From contig CALEMB010000219.1 of the NCBI GenBank assembly GCA_937902805.1, positions 1 to 18,941 of the forward strand: a stretch of DNA of 18,941 bases. The letters are read 5' to 3'. Positions 8,085-14,733 of the stretch are shown here, piece by piece. Origin of the DNA: an uncultured Bacteroidales bacterium. Its GTDB lineage: Bacteria; Bacteroidota; Bacteroidia; Bacteroidales; F082. The notes below the pieces were generated by a model. It searched no databases, was not told the origin of the DNA, and was given only the letters and a program-made list of their open reading frames with translations. Both the position numbers and the translations under genes were made by a program. The stretch's first letter is position 1. Each line of letters opens with the position of its first letter.

Positions 8085-11000
8085 TTAGAAGTTGATACTC
8101 AAACCGAGTCTGATGTGACGAGGCATCGAATAGTTGCCACCACTGTTGACGTACAATTGATACATTTGGATGTAGGACTGCGGGTCAACCTGGCTTTGGA
8201 TTTCACGCTGCCATTCAGGAGCTGAGAGGTAACCGTCGTCGTTCGGGTTACCGGTAGCGGCATAAACATTGGTGATGTTCTTCGAGTTGAGAAGGTTCAG
8301 CACCTGGACATATACATTCACGAAAGCTTCGCGGCCCTTCGACTCGCCTTCCTTCTTGCCACCAATTTTGAACTTGAAGTCCTTGTCGACACGGAGGTCG
8401 AAACGGAAGGAGGCAGGGATACGGGAACCGTTGTAGGTACCTTGCAGCAGGTTGCTACCACCGGAGATCGGGGAGCTGACCGTACGTGAAGCGGTGAAAG
8501 GAGTACCGGAACCACCGTTGACTTGCAGGGCGAAGCCGGTGTTCGACAGGAACTGGACACCCTTGATGGTAGGACCGTTATAGTTCTTGCCTTCGCTGAA
8601 ACGATAGTCAATCGTCAAGTTGAAGCTGTGACGACGGTCGGCATTGGTCGGGAAGGTGGACCTCAGGTTAGGCACACCAGCGGCAATCAGAGCTGCAGCA
8701 GTGGAGGTCGAAGAACCGGTCATGTCAGCAAACTGCAGGGTGTAGGCGGCACGAACACGGACGTTCTTCGTACGACGCAGGTCGTAACTGGCAGTCAAAC
8801 CCTTAACAGTACCGAAGTCGAGGTTGCTGAAGGAGTTGTAGGCCTTCGGGTAAGCACCATTGAAACGGTACATCTGGATCATGTTACGCAATTCGTGGTA
8901 GTAACCCGAAATGGTCAACGATGAAGTGTTGGTCACCTTCTGAGTGAAACCGAGTTCATACTCAATGGTCTGAGCGGGTTTCAGGTTGGGGTTGGCGAGG
9001 GTGCCAGAAATTTCAGTGAAGTTATAGTAGTACAACGGGCTGCAGTAGAATGAGCTCGAAGGACGTTGGGTCAACACATCATAGTGGGCGAAGAACAAGG
9101 CTTCGTCGGAAATCGGGAAGGAGAAGGAGATACGAGGCATCACGCTCCATGCGGGATTGTAGTCCACAAACGAATTCTTGTCGACTTTTTGTTTGTTGGG
9201 GTCTTTCACCCAAGGCGAAACACCAGTACCCATGTCGAGGACGTTCGGGTCGGCAATTTCGTCACCAACGGCGTTGTACCAAGTGTTGCCGTGACGATAA
9301 CCGATGATTTCGGTGATTTCACTAAGTTTGTTCACATAAGGGACATAATCATCACCGATGTTGCTCGGAATGTTGATATCGCTCACTTCACCAGCAAAAT
9401 TAAAGTCCTTACCACCCACAGTGTTAGTGGAAACAGCATTCCTGACATCACCGACGGTGTTGAAGTCATAAAGGACATACGGGTCTTTCAGCACATCTTG
9501 GTTGGCATCAAAGCGGTCGACGCGGATACCGATATTGAAGATCAGGTCCTTGAAAGCGAACTTGTCTTGGATGTAACCGGCCATATAGACGGGCTGCTGG
9601 GCACCAATCGGGCGGGTCAGGATACCATCACTGTCCTTTGCATCGAAGAACTCATCGAGTGAAGGACGCTCGGTGAAGCGGTACTTGCGGCTGCCGTCGT
9701 AGGTGTAACCATAGTAGTACACGTAGAGGTTACCGTCTCTGGTCAATTCGTCGGCGCTGAACATGCCGAGGTCGAGGCCACCATTCACCTTGCCTTTTCT
9801 CAACTTGCCGTTATCGTCATAGTACATGATAGAGTTGTCGTTGAAATCGTAGGTGTCGATGAGGATGAACTCAGTACCTTCAACAGGCAAACCCATGGCC
9901 TTACGCAGACGGGCATCGAACACATACTGTGAATTCTCGTCGTACAAACGGTTATACATAATGGTGTCGACAAATCCGTCGCAGCTGGTGGCATACGGGT
10001 TGTCGAGGTCAAGTTCTCTGATGTGGAAGTTGGTCAGGTCTTGCATCAGCGTCCAGTAGTTGGCGCTGTACGACATGGCCGAATTGTTCTGCATTTCGAA
10101 TTGGAAGCCCAACTTGATATCGTGTGAGTTGTCACCTCTACCAATGGTCATAGAACCGTTGACATTCACGGCAATCTGGTCGTTCTTGGCGATGCTGTAG
10201 CTCGACTGTATGGTGCCAGGAACAGCATACATGCCATAGACATAGTTCGGTGAAACACCGTTGATCAGACCATTGTTGAGGCGGATGTTGGTCATGTTGT
10301 TATAATAACCTGCAGCACCGAAAGGACGATACAGGTCATAGTAGTTTTCGACATAAGTCGACAGCAGGGGGTTGAAGTCGGCATCTTGTCTTTCGAAGGT
10401 AACGAGGGTATCGTAGTAGTTATCCATCACCCAAACATTGCTGAAGTTCTGGCGGTTGGTGGTGTCGCCGTTGACGATCACATCGTTAATCATACCTTCT
10501 GAGAAGTAGTAGTTGGGAGCTTTGTAAGTGGTGAACTTACCCAAGTTGCCGTATGCGAAGATATTGTTCCACAAATCGGGGTCACCCGATTCGCTCATAA
10601 AGTGCGAATAGTCGGCCTGAATGCTGTAGTACACATTGGAGACTGCCGAGGTGCTTTCAGGATCGGAGGGGAAACGCTGTGAGAAGCGGATGTAACCACG
10701 ATAGGTGCCCTGTTTGTAATACTCGTTCTTGGCAGTATTGAAATAATACTGGCTGCGGCCCGCTGGGCTATGTCCATTGGCTTGCACCAACGAACCACCG
10801 ATGGTAAGGTTAGTGGTCGGGCCCGTACGGACGTCAATCTTAGCGGTCATGCTAAGGTTCTGGTTGGTCGAGTTGTTGAGGAAACGCGTGTGGAACATGT
10901 TGTCCTCCGGGCGGGTGAAGGCAGCGGTTTGATAGGTACCAGCCGTCACTCCCGAAAGGGTCAAGGGGTTATTCTCGATGTTTTCCATCCACTCGTCGTT

Positions 11001-11873
11001 GGCACGATAGTATCCGACTGCCGACGAGCTGCCATACTTGTTGCGGTTGTAGTCGAAGGCGAGGAAGAAACCGAGGAGGGCTTCCTGATCGTTCTTCTTG
11101 CTCTTGATCAGGGGACCCTGCAAACTACCACCGACGCGAAGGTGGCCATAGCCATCGACCGAATATTCGGCTTCGAGACCGCCACCCCATTGACGGCTGG
11201 GGCCTTTGGTGGTCATGTTGATGATACCACCCATGGCGTCACCATACATGGCAGGCGTACCACCCAAGATAACGTCGACCTGGTCGATAGCACCTTGAGG
11301 CACGGATGAACTACCAATGACTTTCACACCGTCGATGTAGTAGACGGCACCTTCACGGGAACCACGGATGGAGCCGACTTCACCGTCGGCTGAGAACACG
11401 CCACCGACGCTGGAAGCGACACCTTCAGCCGAACGAACAGGCAACTTCGCGATTTCCTCCGCAGTGATGGAGGCACCCGTTGATGTGTTGTCCTTCGAAA
11501 TCAAAGGAATCTCATAGTCGACGACAGTGACTTCATTCAGGTTAATGGCGCCACTGACCATCTTGATGTCGTAGAAGGTGATCTTATTGGCCGGAATAAC
11601 CAGTCCGCGCAACACGAACGGGTTCAAGCCAATGCAGCTCGCCTTAAGGTCATACGTTCCCGGAGGAATCGGGTTGATGTCGTAGTTACCGTCAAAGTCA
11701 GAGGATGCACCACCCACTTGCGTTCCGCCCTTTTCAACAATGACGTTTGCAAATGGTACCGGCTCTCCAGTGTCATCGGTAATCTTGCCTTTGAGTCTTC
11801 CTTGCGCTTGTGCCATGGTCATCGTGCAGGTGGCCAGGATGACGGCAAGGGTCATTAGTAAATTTTTAAACAT
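8085..11873 (-). CDS. TonB-dependent receptor with carboxypeptidase regulatory-like domain
   Basis: A 1262-aa outer-membrane receptor that imports a ligand using TonB/ExbBD energy. The order of parts is: signal peptide (1-24, ending MAQAQ); a carboxypeptidase D regulatory-like beta-sandwich (about 25-105; GKITDDTGEPVPFANVIV, DFDGNYDINPIPPGTYDL); a TonB-box-like stretch (NEVTVVD, 113-119); a plug domain (about 136-223; VYYIDGVKV, VILGGTPAMYGDAMGGIINM); then a long beta-barrel ending in LGLSINF. No SusD-type lipoprotein follows, so this is not a classic SusCD glycan pair. Instead the next genes are a giant secreted protein and a PorV/PorQ-type barrel. A good promoter match lies at 11924-11954, making this the first gene of the operon. 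The substrate is unknown. Confidence 0.92.
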   Translation of the reverse strand: MFKNLLMTLAVILATCTMTMAQAQGRLKGKITDDTGEPVPFANVIVEKGGTQVGGASSDFDGNYDINPIPPGTYDLKASCIGLNPFVLRGLVIPANKITFYDIKMVSGAINLNEVTVVDYEIPLISKDNTSTGASITAEEIAKLPVRSAEGVASSVGGVFSADGEVGSIRGSREGAVYYIDGVKVIGSSSVPQGAIDQVDVILGGTPAMYGDAMGGIINMTTKGPSRQWGGGLEAEYSVDGYGHLRVGGSLQGPLIKSKKNDQEALLGFFLAFDYNRNKYGSSSAVGYYRANDEWMENIENNPLTLSGVTAGTYQTAAFTRPEDNMFHTRFLNNSTNQNLSMTAKIDVRTGPTTNLTIGGSLVQANGHSPAGRSQYYFNTAKNEYYKQGTYRGYIRFSQRFPSDPESTSAVSNVYYSIQADYSHFMSESGDPDLWNNIFAYGNLGKFTTYKAPNYYFSEGMINDVIVNGDTTNRQNFSNVWVMDNYYDTLVTFERQDADFNPLLSTYVENYYDLYRPFGAAGYYNNMTNIRLNNGLINGVSPNYVYGMYAVPGTIQSSYSIAKNDQIAVNVNGSMTIGRGDNSHDIKLGFQFEMQNNSAMSYSANYWTLMQDLTNFHIRELDLDNPYATSCDGFVDTIMYNRLYDENSQYVFDARLRKAMGLPVEGTEFILIDTYDFNDNSIMYYDDNGKLRKGKVNGGLDLGMFSADELTRDGNLYVYYYGYTYDGSRKYRFTERPSLDEFFDAKDSDGILTRPIGAQQPVYMAGYIQDKFAFKDLIFNIGIRVDRFDANQDVLKDPYVLYDFNTVGDVRNAVSTNTVGGKDFNFAGEVSDINIPSNIGDDYVPYVNKLSEITEIIGYRHGNTWYNAVGDEIADPNVLDMGTGVSPWVKDPNKQKVDKNSFVDYNPAWSVMPRISFSFPISDEALFFAHYDVLTQRPSSSFYCSPLYYYNFTEISGTLANPNLKPAQTIEYELGFTQKVTNTSSLTISGYYHELRNMIQMYRFNGAYPKAYNSFSNLDFGTVKGLTASYDLRRTKNVRVRAAYTLQFADMTGSSTSTAAALIAAGVPNLRSTFPTNADRRHSFNLTIDYRFSEGKNYNGPTIKGVQFLSNTGFALQVNGGSGTPFTASRTVSSPISGGSNLLQGTYNGSRIPASFRFDLRVDKDFKFKIGGKKEGESKGREAFVNVYVQVLNLLNSKNITNVYAATGNPNDDGYLSAPEWQREIQSQVDPQSYIQMYQLYVNSGGNYSMPRHIRLGLSINF

Positions 11874-11923
11874 ACCTTGTAATTTTATGTAAATACTACT
11901 TTGTTTAGTGCATTAAAAGTCGT

Positions 11924-11954
11924 CAAAATTACAACCTTATTTGAAAGTACGCAA
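11924..11954 (-). promoter_or_regulatory. Promoter of the TonB receptor/giant protein/barrel operon
   Basis: The minus strand reads TAATTTTG (11931-11924), an exact TAnnTTTG element, with TTG (11954-11952) 20 nt upstream as the -33 element. The transcription start would be near 11917, giving a leader of about 43 nt before the receptor ATG at 11873. The rest of the 11874-12157 gap is AT-rich and shows no gene, only this promoter and the terminator at 12129-12150. Confidence 0.6.
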
Positions 11955-12128
11955 GAAAAATGTGCTTTTTCTGCGTTTTTTTCTCGAAAAAAACCTCTTT
12001 AAATATTTATACTTTTGATTTTCAGTCATTTGTAAAAATAGTATTTGAGCAACTTTTTTTGCCACTTCAGCGGCAATTTTTCAGTTACATCCCATTTTCT
12101 ACCCTAATCAACGGATTTTGCGCCACCC

Positions 12129-12150
12129 AAAAAAGCGGATTTTTCCCGCT
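12129..12150 (-). terminator. Intrinsic terminator of the small basic lipoprotein gene
   Basis: On the minus strand AGCGG (12150-12146) pairs with CCGCT (12138-12134) across a 7-nt A-rich loop, with a possible extra G-T pair, followed directly by six T residues. It begins 8 nt after the lipoprotein stop codon. The stem is short, so efficiency is uncertain. Confidence 0.6.
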
Positions 12151-12157
12151 CAAAAGT

Positions 12158-12418
12158 CTAATAGTAAGGATTCGACCTGTGACCCTTACGCATACGCTCG
12201 GCACGACGTTGGTCCTGTTTCATCATGCGCTTGGTTTTCTTCGCTTGATGCTTATAGTGGGCCGACTTGGCCTTGTCATATTGTTTGGCGGAGCGTTTCG
12301 CATTTTGCTCCATCTGACGCTCGGCCTTGCGCATCGCGCTCGACCCCGACGAGGCACACGAGCCGAGCAACAGCAGCAACGCCAACATGCATAGTATTGC
12401 AAACTTTCCTTTTTTCAT
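12158..12418 (-). CDS. Small, strongly basic lipoprotein of unknown function
   Basis: An 86-aa protein. I chose the ATG at 12416-12418 (MKKGKFAIL) over a TTG 21 nt upstream because it starts the signal peptide properly. The hydrophobic core LCMLALLLLLGSC ends in a lipobox (LGSC, acylated Cys21), so it should be exported and lipid-anchored. The mature part is mostly Lys and Arg with Gln and Ala (AERQMEQNAKRSAKQYDKAK, then KKTKRMMKQDQRRAERMRKG), likely helical, and ends SNPYY. No acidic export signal follows the cysteine, so a periplasm-facing position is more likely than the cell surface. It has its own TAnnTTTG promoter and a terminator, so it is monocistronic. No family is recognised; binding to an anionic envelope polymer would be speculation. 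Confidence 0.7.
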   Translation of the reverse strand: MKKGKFAILCMLALLLLLGSCASSGSSAMRKAERQMEQNAKRSAKQYDKAKSAHYKHQAKKTKRMMKQDQRRAERMRKGHRSNPYY

Positions 12419-12436
12419 GGCACTATATTTTGAAGG

Positions 12437-12444
12437 CAAAAATA
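12437..12444 (-). promoter_or_regulatory. Promoter -7 element for the small basic lipoprotein
   Basis: The minus strand reads TATTTTTG, an exact TAnnTTTG match about 19 nt upstream of the ATG at 12418. No convincing -33 element was seen. The divergent lipoprotein on the plus strand starts only 81 nt away, so the two promoters share this short region. Confidence 0.45.
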
Positions 12445-12498
12445 ATATTTTCCCCCGAAAGGATACGAATTTGAGAAAAAAAGCGTTTTTATGTCGTT

Positions 12499-12990
12499 AT
12501 GAAAGCCAAAAAATTACACCTATTAATATTAATAGTGCTTCTCCCCTTCCTTCACGGGTGCGAGAAATACCCCGAGAACCCGATTCGGCCCATATTGCCC
12601 TACCCGATTACCATCTACCCGAACACCTACCAATATTATGATTTGAACTTCATCAGCGGCTGGGCCTATATCACCTCAGAGGTGGAAAGTACCAGCCGAG
12701 GCATCATCGTCTACCGCCAAAGCGAAACGGAGTTCCTGGCTTACGACCGACTCCCACCCAACGAGCCGGATGCCTGCGCCGACAGTCAAGGCAACACCAC
12801 ACGTCTGGTGGTGGACTTTCCTTTCGTTGTCGACCGCTGCAACAACGCCTACTATAACATCTTGAACGGGCAAATCATCATCCGACAGCCTGACATGATT
12901 CCGAATTTCCCCACGGACGGCACCACGGTTTTCCCTCTCATCCAATACCACACCCAATACGACGGCAACAAGCTGACCATCACCAATTAA
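12499..12990 (+). CDS. Lipoprotein resembling a Rieske fold without cluster ligands
   Basis: A 163-aa lipoprotein: signal MKAKKLHLLILIVLLPFLHG with lipobox LHGC and acylated Cys21. The mature protein contains SRGIIVYRQSETEFLAYDR (66-84), RLVVDFPF (102-109), YYNILNGQII (118-127) and PLIQYHTQYDGNKLTI (146-161). I recall this order from Bacteroidota lipoproteins related to Rieske ferredoxins, where the equivalent loops carry Cys-x-His and Cys-x2-His cluster ligands. Here those loops read DRLPPNEPDACADSQ and DRCNNAYYN, with one cysteine each (C93, C114) and no histidine, so a [2Fe-2S] cluster is unlikely. The homology is recalled, not computed. The gene stands alone, divergent from the basic lipoprotein, and its stop codon overlaps the stop of the convergent DAHP synthase gene. 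Confidence 0.72.
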   Translation: MKAKKLHLLILIVLLPFLHGCEKYPENPIRPILPYPITIYPNTYQYYDLNFISGWAYITSEVESTSRGIIVYRQSETEFLAYDRLPPNEPDACADSQGNTTRLVVDFPFVVDRCNNAYYNILNGQIIIRQPDMIPNFPTDGTTVFPLIQYHTQYDGNKLTITN

Positions 12991-14057
12991 TGGGTTCCTT
13001 CTTCCATGATGCGGCTCTGCCTTTCGATGGAGGCCTGATGGACGGCATCGAACACCTTATTAATTAATTCAGGCGACAGCCCCATCTCTATACCCGTGGC
13101 CATGTGGTCATCGAGGATCTTCTTCCAGCGGTCCATCTGCACCACGGTGACATTGTGGCTTCTCTTGTATTCACCAATCTGCGCACTGACTTCCATGCGT
13201 CGCGCCAATAGCTGCAGCAGCTCACTGTCGATATCATCGATTTCGCCACGCAAGCCAGCGAGGTCGCGCTCCACATTGCCCGTCCGCTTGGTACGGAAGG
13301 TCAAGTTGGCCAGCAAAGCCTTCAATTCTTCAGGCGTGATTTGCTGCTTGGCATCGGTCAACGCTTCTTTGGGATTAATGTGGCATTCTATCATCAAACC
13401 GTCGCAAGCGAGGTCGAGGGCCTTCTGCGCCGTGGCTTGCAGCAGTTCCCTGTTGCCGCAGATGTGGCTGACATCGGTGATGAGCGGCACATTCAGCCGC
13501 TGCGTCAACTCGATGGGGATTTCCCACATGGGGAAATTGCGGTAGGGTGTCTCCTTATAATATGAGAAGCCACGATGGATGGCTGCCAGCTGCTTCACGC
13601 CCGCCTTCTGGAAACGCTCGAAAGCGCCCAGCCAGAGGTTCAAGTCGGGCGAGACGGGATTTTTGATGAACACGGGGATGTCAACTCCTTTCAATGCATC
13701 GGCCAGCTGTTGCACCGAAAAGGGATTGACGACCGTTCGGGCACCGATCCACAAGGCATCAACGTCATATTTCAGGGCTAACTCCACATGTTCGGGTGTC
13801 GCCACTTCGGTGGCCGTAGGCAAACCCGTTTCGCTTTTCGCCTCACGAAGCCAGACGAGACCCTGCTCTCCCCTACCCTCAAAGGCATCAGGACGGGTGC
13901 GGGGTTTCCAAATGCCGCCTCGGAGCAACTTCACCTCTGGGATTTGCGCCAAGGCACGTGCCGTGGCGAGGATTTGGACTTCGCTTTCCACGCTGCAGGG
14001 GCCGACGATGATAGTAGGTGTAAAAGCAGGGGATGAATCCGCCTGCTTAATGTCCAT
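12987..14057 (-). CDS. Bifunctional DAHP synthase/chorismate mutase (type II)
   Basis: This enzyme condenses phosphoenolpyruvate with erythrose 4-phosphate (first shikimate step) and converts chorismate to prephenate. With the ATG at 14055-14057 it is 356 aa. The DAHP synthase domain (about 15-245) shows TIIVGPCSVES, LRGGIWKPRTRP, ALWIGARTVVNPF, PVFIKNPVSPD, AIHRGFS and ITDVSHICGNR. The mutase domain (about 263-356) shows LRGEIDDIDSELLQLLARRM and VTVVQMDRWKKIL. Domain order and size match Bacteroidota fusions. The same frame stays open to an ATG at 14220-14222 (411 aa), but the extra 55 residues are read from palindromic repeat DNA and the RAYT gene's 3' end, so I prefer the shorter start. 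Even that start lies in repeat DNA. No exact TAnnTTTG lies between here and the RAYT promoter, so expression may depend on RAYT read-through. Confidence 0.9.
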   Translation of the reverse strand: MDIKQADSSPAFTPTIIVGPCSVESEVQILATARALAQIPEVKLLRGGIWKPRTRPDAFEGRGEQGLVWLREAKSETGLPTATEVATPEHVELALKYDVDALWIGARTVVNPFSVQQLADALKGVDIPVFIKNPVSPDLNLWLGAFERFQKAGVKQLAAIHRGFSYYKETPYRNFPMWEIPIELTQRLNVPLITDVSHICGNRELLQATAQKALDLACDGLMIECHINPKEALTDAKQQITPEELKALLANLTFRTKRTGNVERDLAGLRGEIDDIDSELLQLLARRMEVSAQIGEYKRSHNVTVVQMDRWKKILDDHMATGIEMGLSPELINKVFDAVHQASIERQSRIMEEGTH

Positions 14058-14170
14058 CACCCCTACGGGGATCCGCCCAGTCCCGTAGGGACGCAGGACA
14101 TTAAGCAGGCTGTGCAACTCCTGCTGACCACAAATCGCCGACTCTGTCGGAACCCCGTAGGGGTGACAGG
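14041..14170. repeat. REP-like palindrome cluster at the DAHP synthase start
   Basis: Several nested inverted repeats are present. A perfect 15-bp pair GCCTGCTTAATGTCC (14041-14055) and GGACATTAAGCAGGC (14096-14110) encloses CCCCTACGGGG (14060-14070) and the hairpin GTCCCGTAGGGAC (14080-14092). A 13-bp pair CACCCCTACGGGG (14058-14070) and CCCCGTAGGGGTG (14153-14165) spans a wider arc. CCGACTCTGTCGG (14138-14150) forms another small hairpin. The block begins 11 nt beyond the RAYT stop, where REP elements mobilised by such transposases are expected. No stop codon interrupts the DAHP synthase frame through it. Confidence 0.75.
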
Positions 14171-14181
14171 AATCCATCCGC

Positions 14182-14637
14182 TCAGTCTCCAAAGGCATAT
14201 CGTTCATCATATTCGATTCCATACGCTTTCAACGTATCGCAATACTCATCGTGATACGTTTTGGTTTTATGATGTTCAGCTTGGCCAAAGATGTATTTAG
14301 TGGTTCGCGCCATCAATGACGGACTAACACTGAACGCGCCATAACCCTCCTGCCATTGAAACGGCTCATAATAGGCATCCACCGTCTTTAACCATTTGCT
14401 GCTTTTCGCCTTGATGACACGCACAAAATCTGACATGGCAACCGTCTTCGGCAACGTCATCAAAATATGAATATGGTCAGCAACACCACCAACAGCAAAA
14501 GGAATCGATCCTTCGCTGCGGATAATGCCACCTATGTATTCAAACACGCGGCTTAAATCCTCATCGCGCATGATGATACCAGTGCTTTTCGTGTGGAAAA
14601 CGATGTGAGTGTATAATTGTGTATATGTATTGGCCAT
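14182..14637 (-). CDS. REP-associated tyrosine transposase (RAYT, IS200-like Y1 family)
   Basis: A 151-aa single-strand DNA transposase of the HUH class. The metal-binding HUH motif is VADHIHILMTLP with H55 and H57. The likely catalytic tyrosine is Y115 in TKYIFGQAEHH. FQWQEGYGAFSVSPS (93-107) and the N-terminal YTQLYTHIVFHTKS are typical of the domain. Length is complete and no frameshift is seen, so it looks intact. RAYTs are usually single-copy genes flanked by palindromic REP elements, and such palindromes lie just beyond its stop (14041-14170). Its coding region overlaps by 41 nt the longest possible frame of the downstream DAHP synthase. No accessory IS605 TnpB gene is present. Its promoter candidate is almost at the start codon. 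Confidence 0.9.
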   Translation of the reverse strand: MANTYTQLYTHIVFHTKSTGIIMRDEDLSRVFEYIGGIIRSEGSIPFAVGGVADHIHILMTLPKTVAMSDFVRVIKAKSSKWLKTVDAYYEPFQWQEGYGAFSVSPSLMARTTKYIFGQAEHHKTKTYHDEYCDTLKAYGIEYDERYAFGD

Positions 14638-14645
14638 AATGTTTG

Positions 14646-14653
14646 CAAAAGTA
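14646..14653 (-). promoter_or_regulatory. RAYT promoter -7 element, near-leaderless
   Basis: The minus strand reads TACTTTTG, an exact TAnnTTTG match whose 3' end is only 8 nt before the RAYT ATG (14637), so the transcript would have almost no leader. No -33 element is clear. It may also be the only promoter serving the DAHP synthase gene downstream. Confidence 0.45.
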
Positions 14654-14685
14654 CAACATTTTCAGACCTGCATTGCATTTTTTTG

Positions 14686-14693
14686 TAACTTTG
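14686..14693 (+). promoter_or_regulatory. asnS promoter -7 element
   Basis: The plus strand reads TAACTTTG, an exact TAnnTTTG match, 40 nt upstream of the asnS ATG at 14734. A weak -33-like TTTC lies 22 nt further up. The divergent RAYT promoter is about 32 bp away. Confidence 0.5.
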
Positions 14694-14733
14694 CACATTA
14701 TTTAATATTGGCAATAAAGAATAGCATTATACA

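Noticed and set aside
8085..11873. Reading the TonB receptor as SusC of a polysaccharide utilisation locus.
   Set aside because: No SusD lipoprotein, glycoside hydrolase or hybrid two-component gene accompanies it.
11960..12394. Plus-strand frame upstream of and across the small basic lipoprotein gene.
   Set aside because: It runs through AT-rich intergenic DNA and a terminator, and the translation is low complexity; the minus-strand lipoprotein has a lipobox, promoter and terminator.
12419..12439. TTG start 21 nt upstream for the basic lipoprotein.
   Set aside because: It would place seven residues before the basic signal-peptide start and overlap the promoter element; the ATG at 12416-12418 gives a standard lipoprotein signal.
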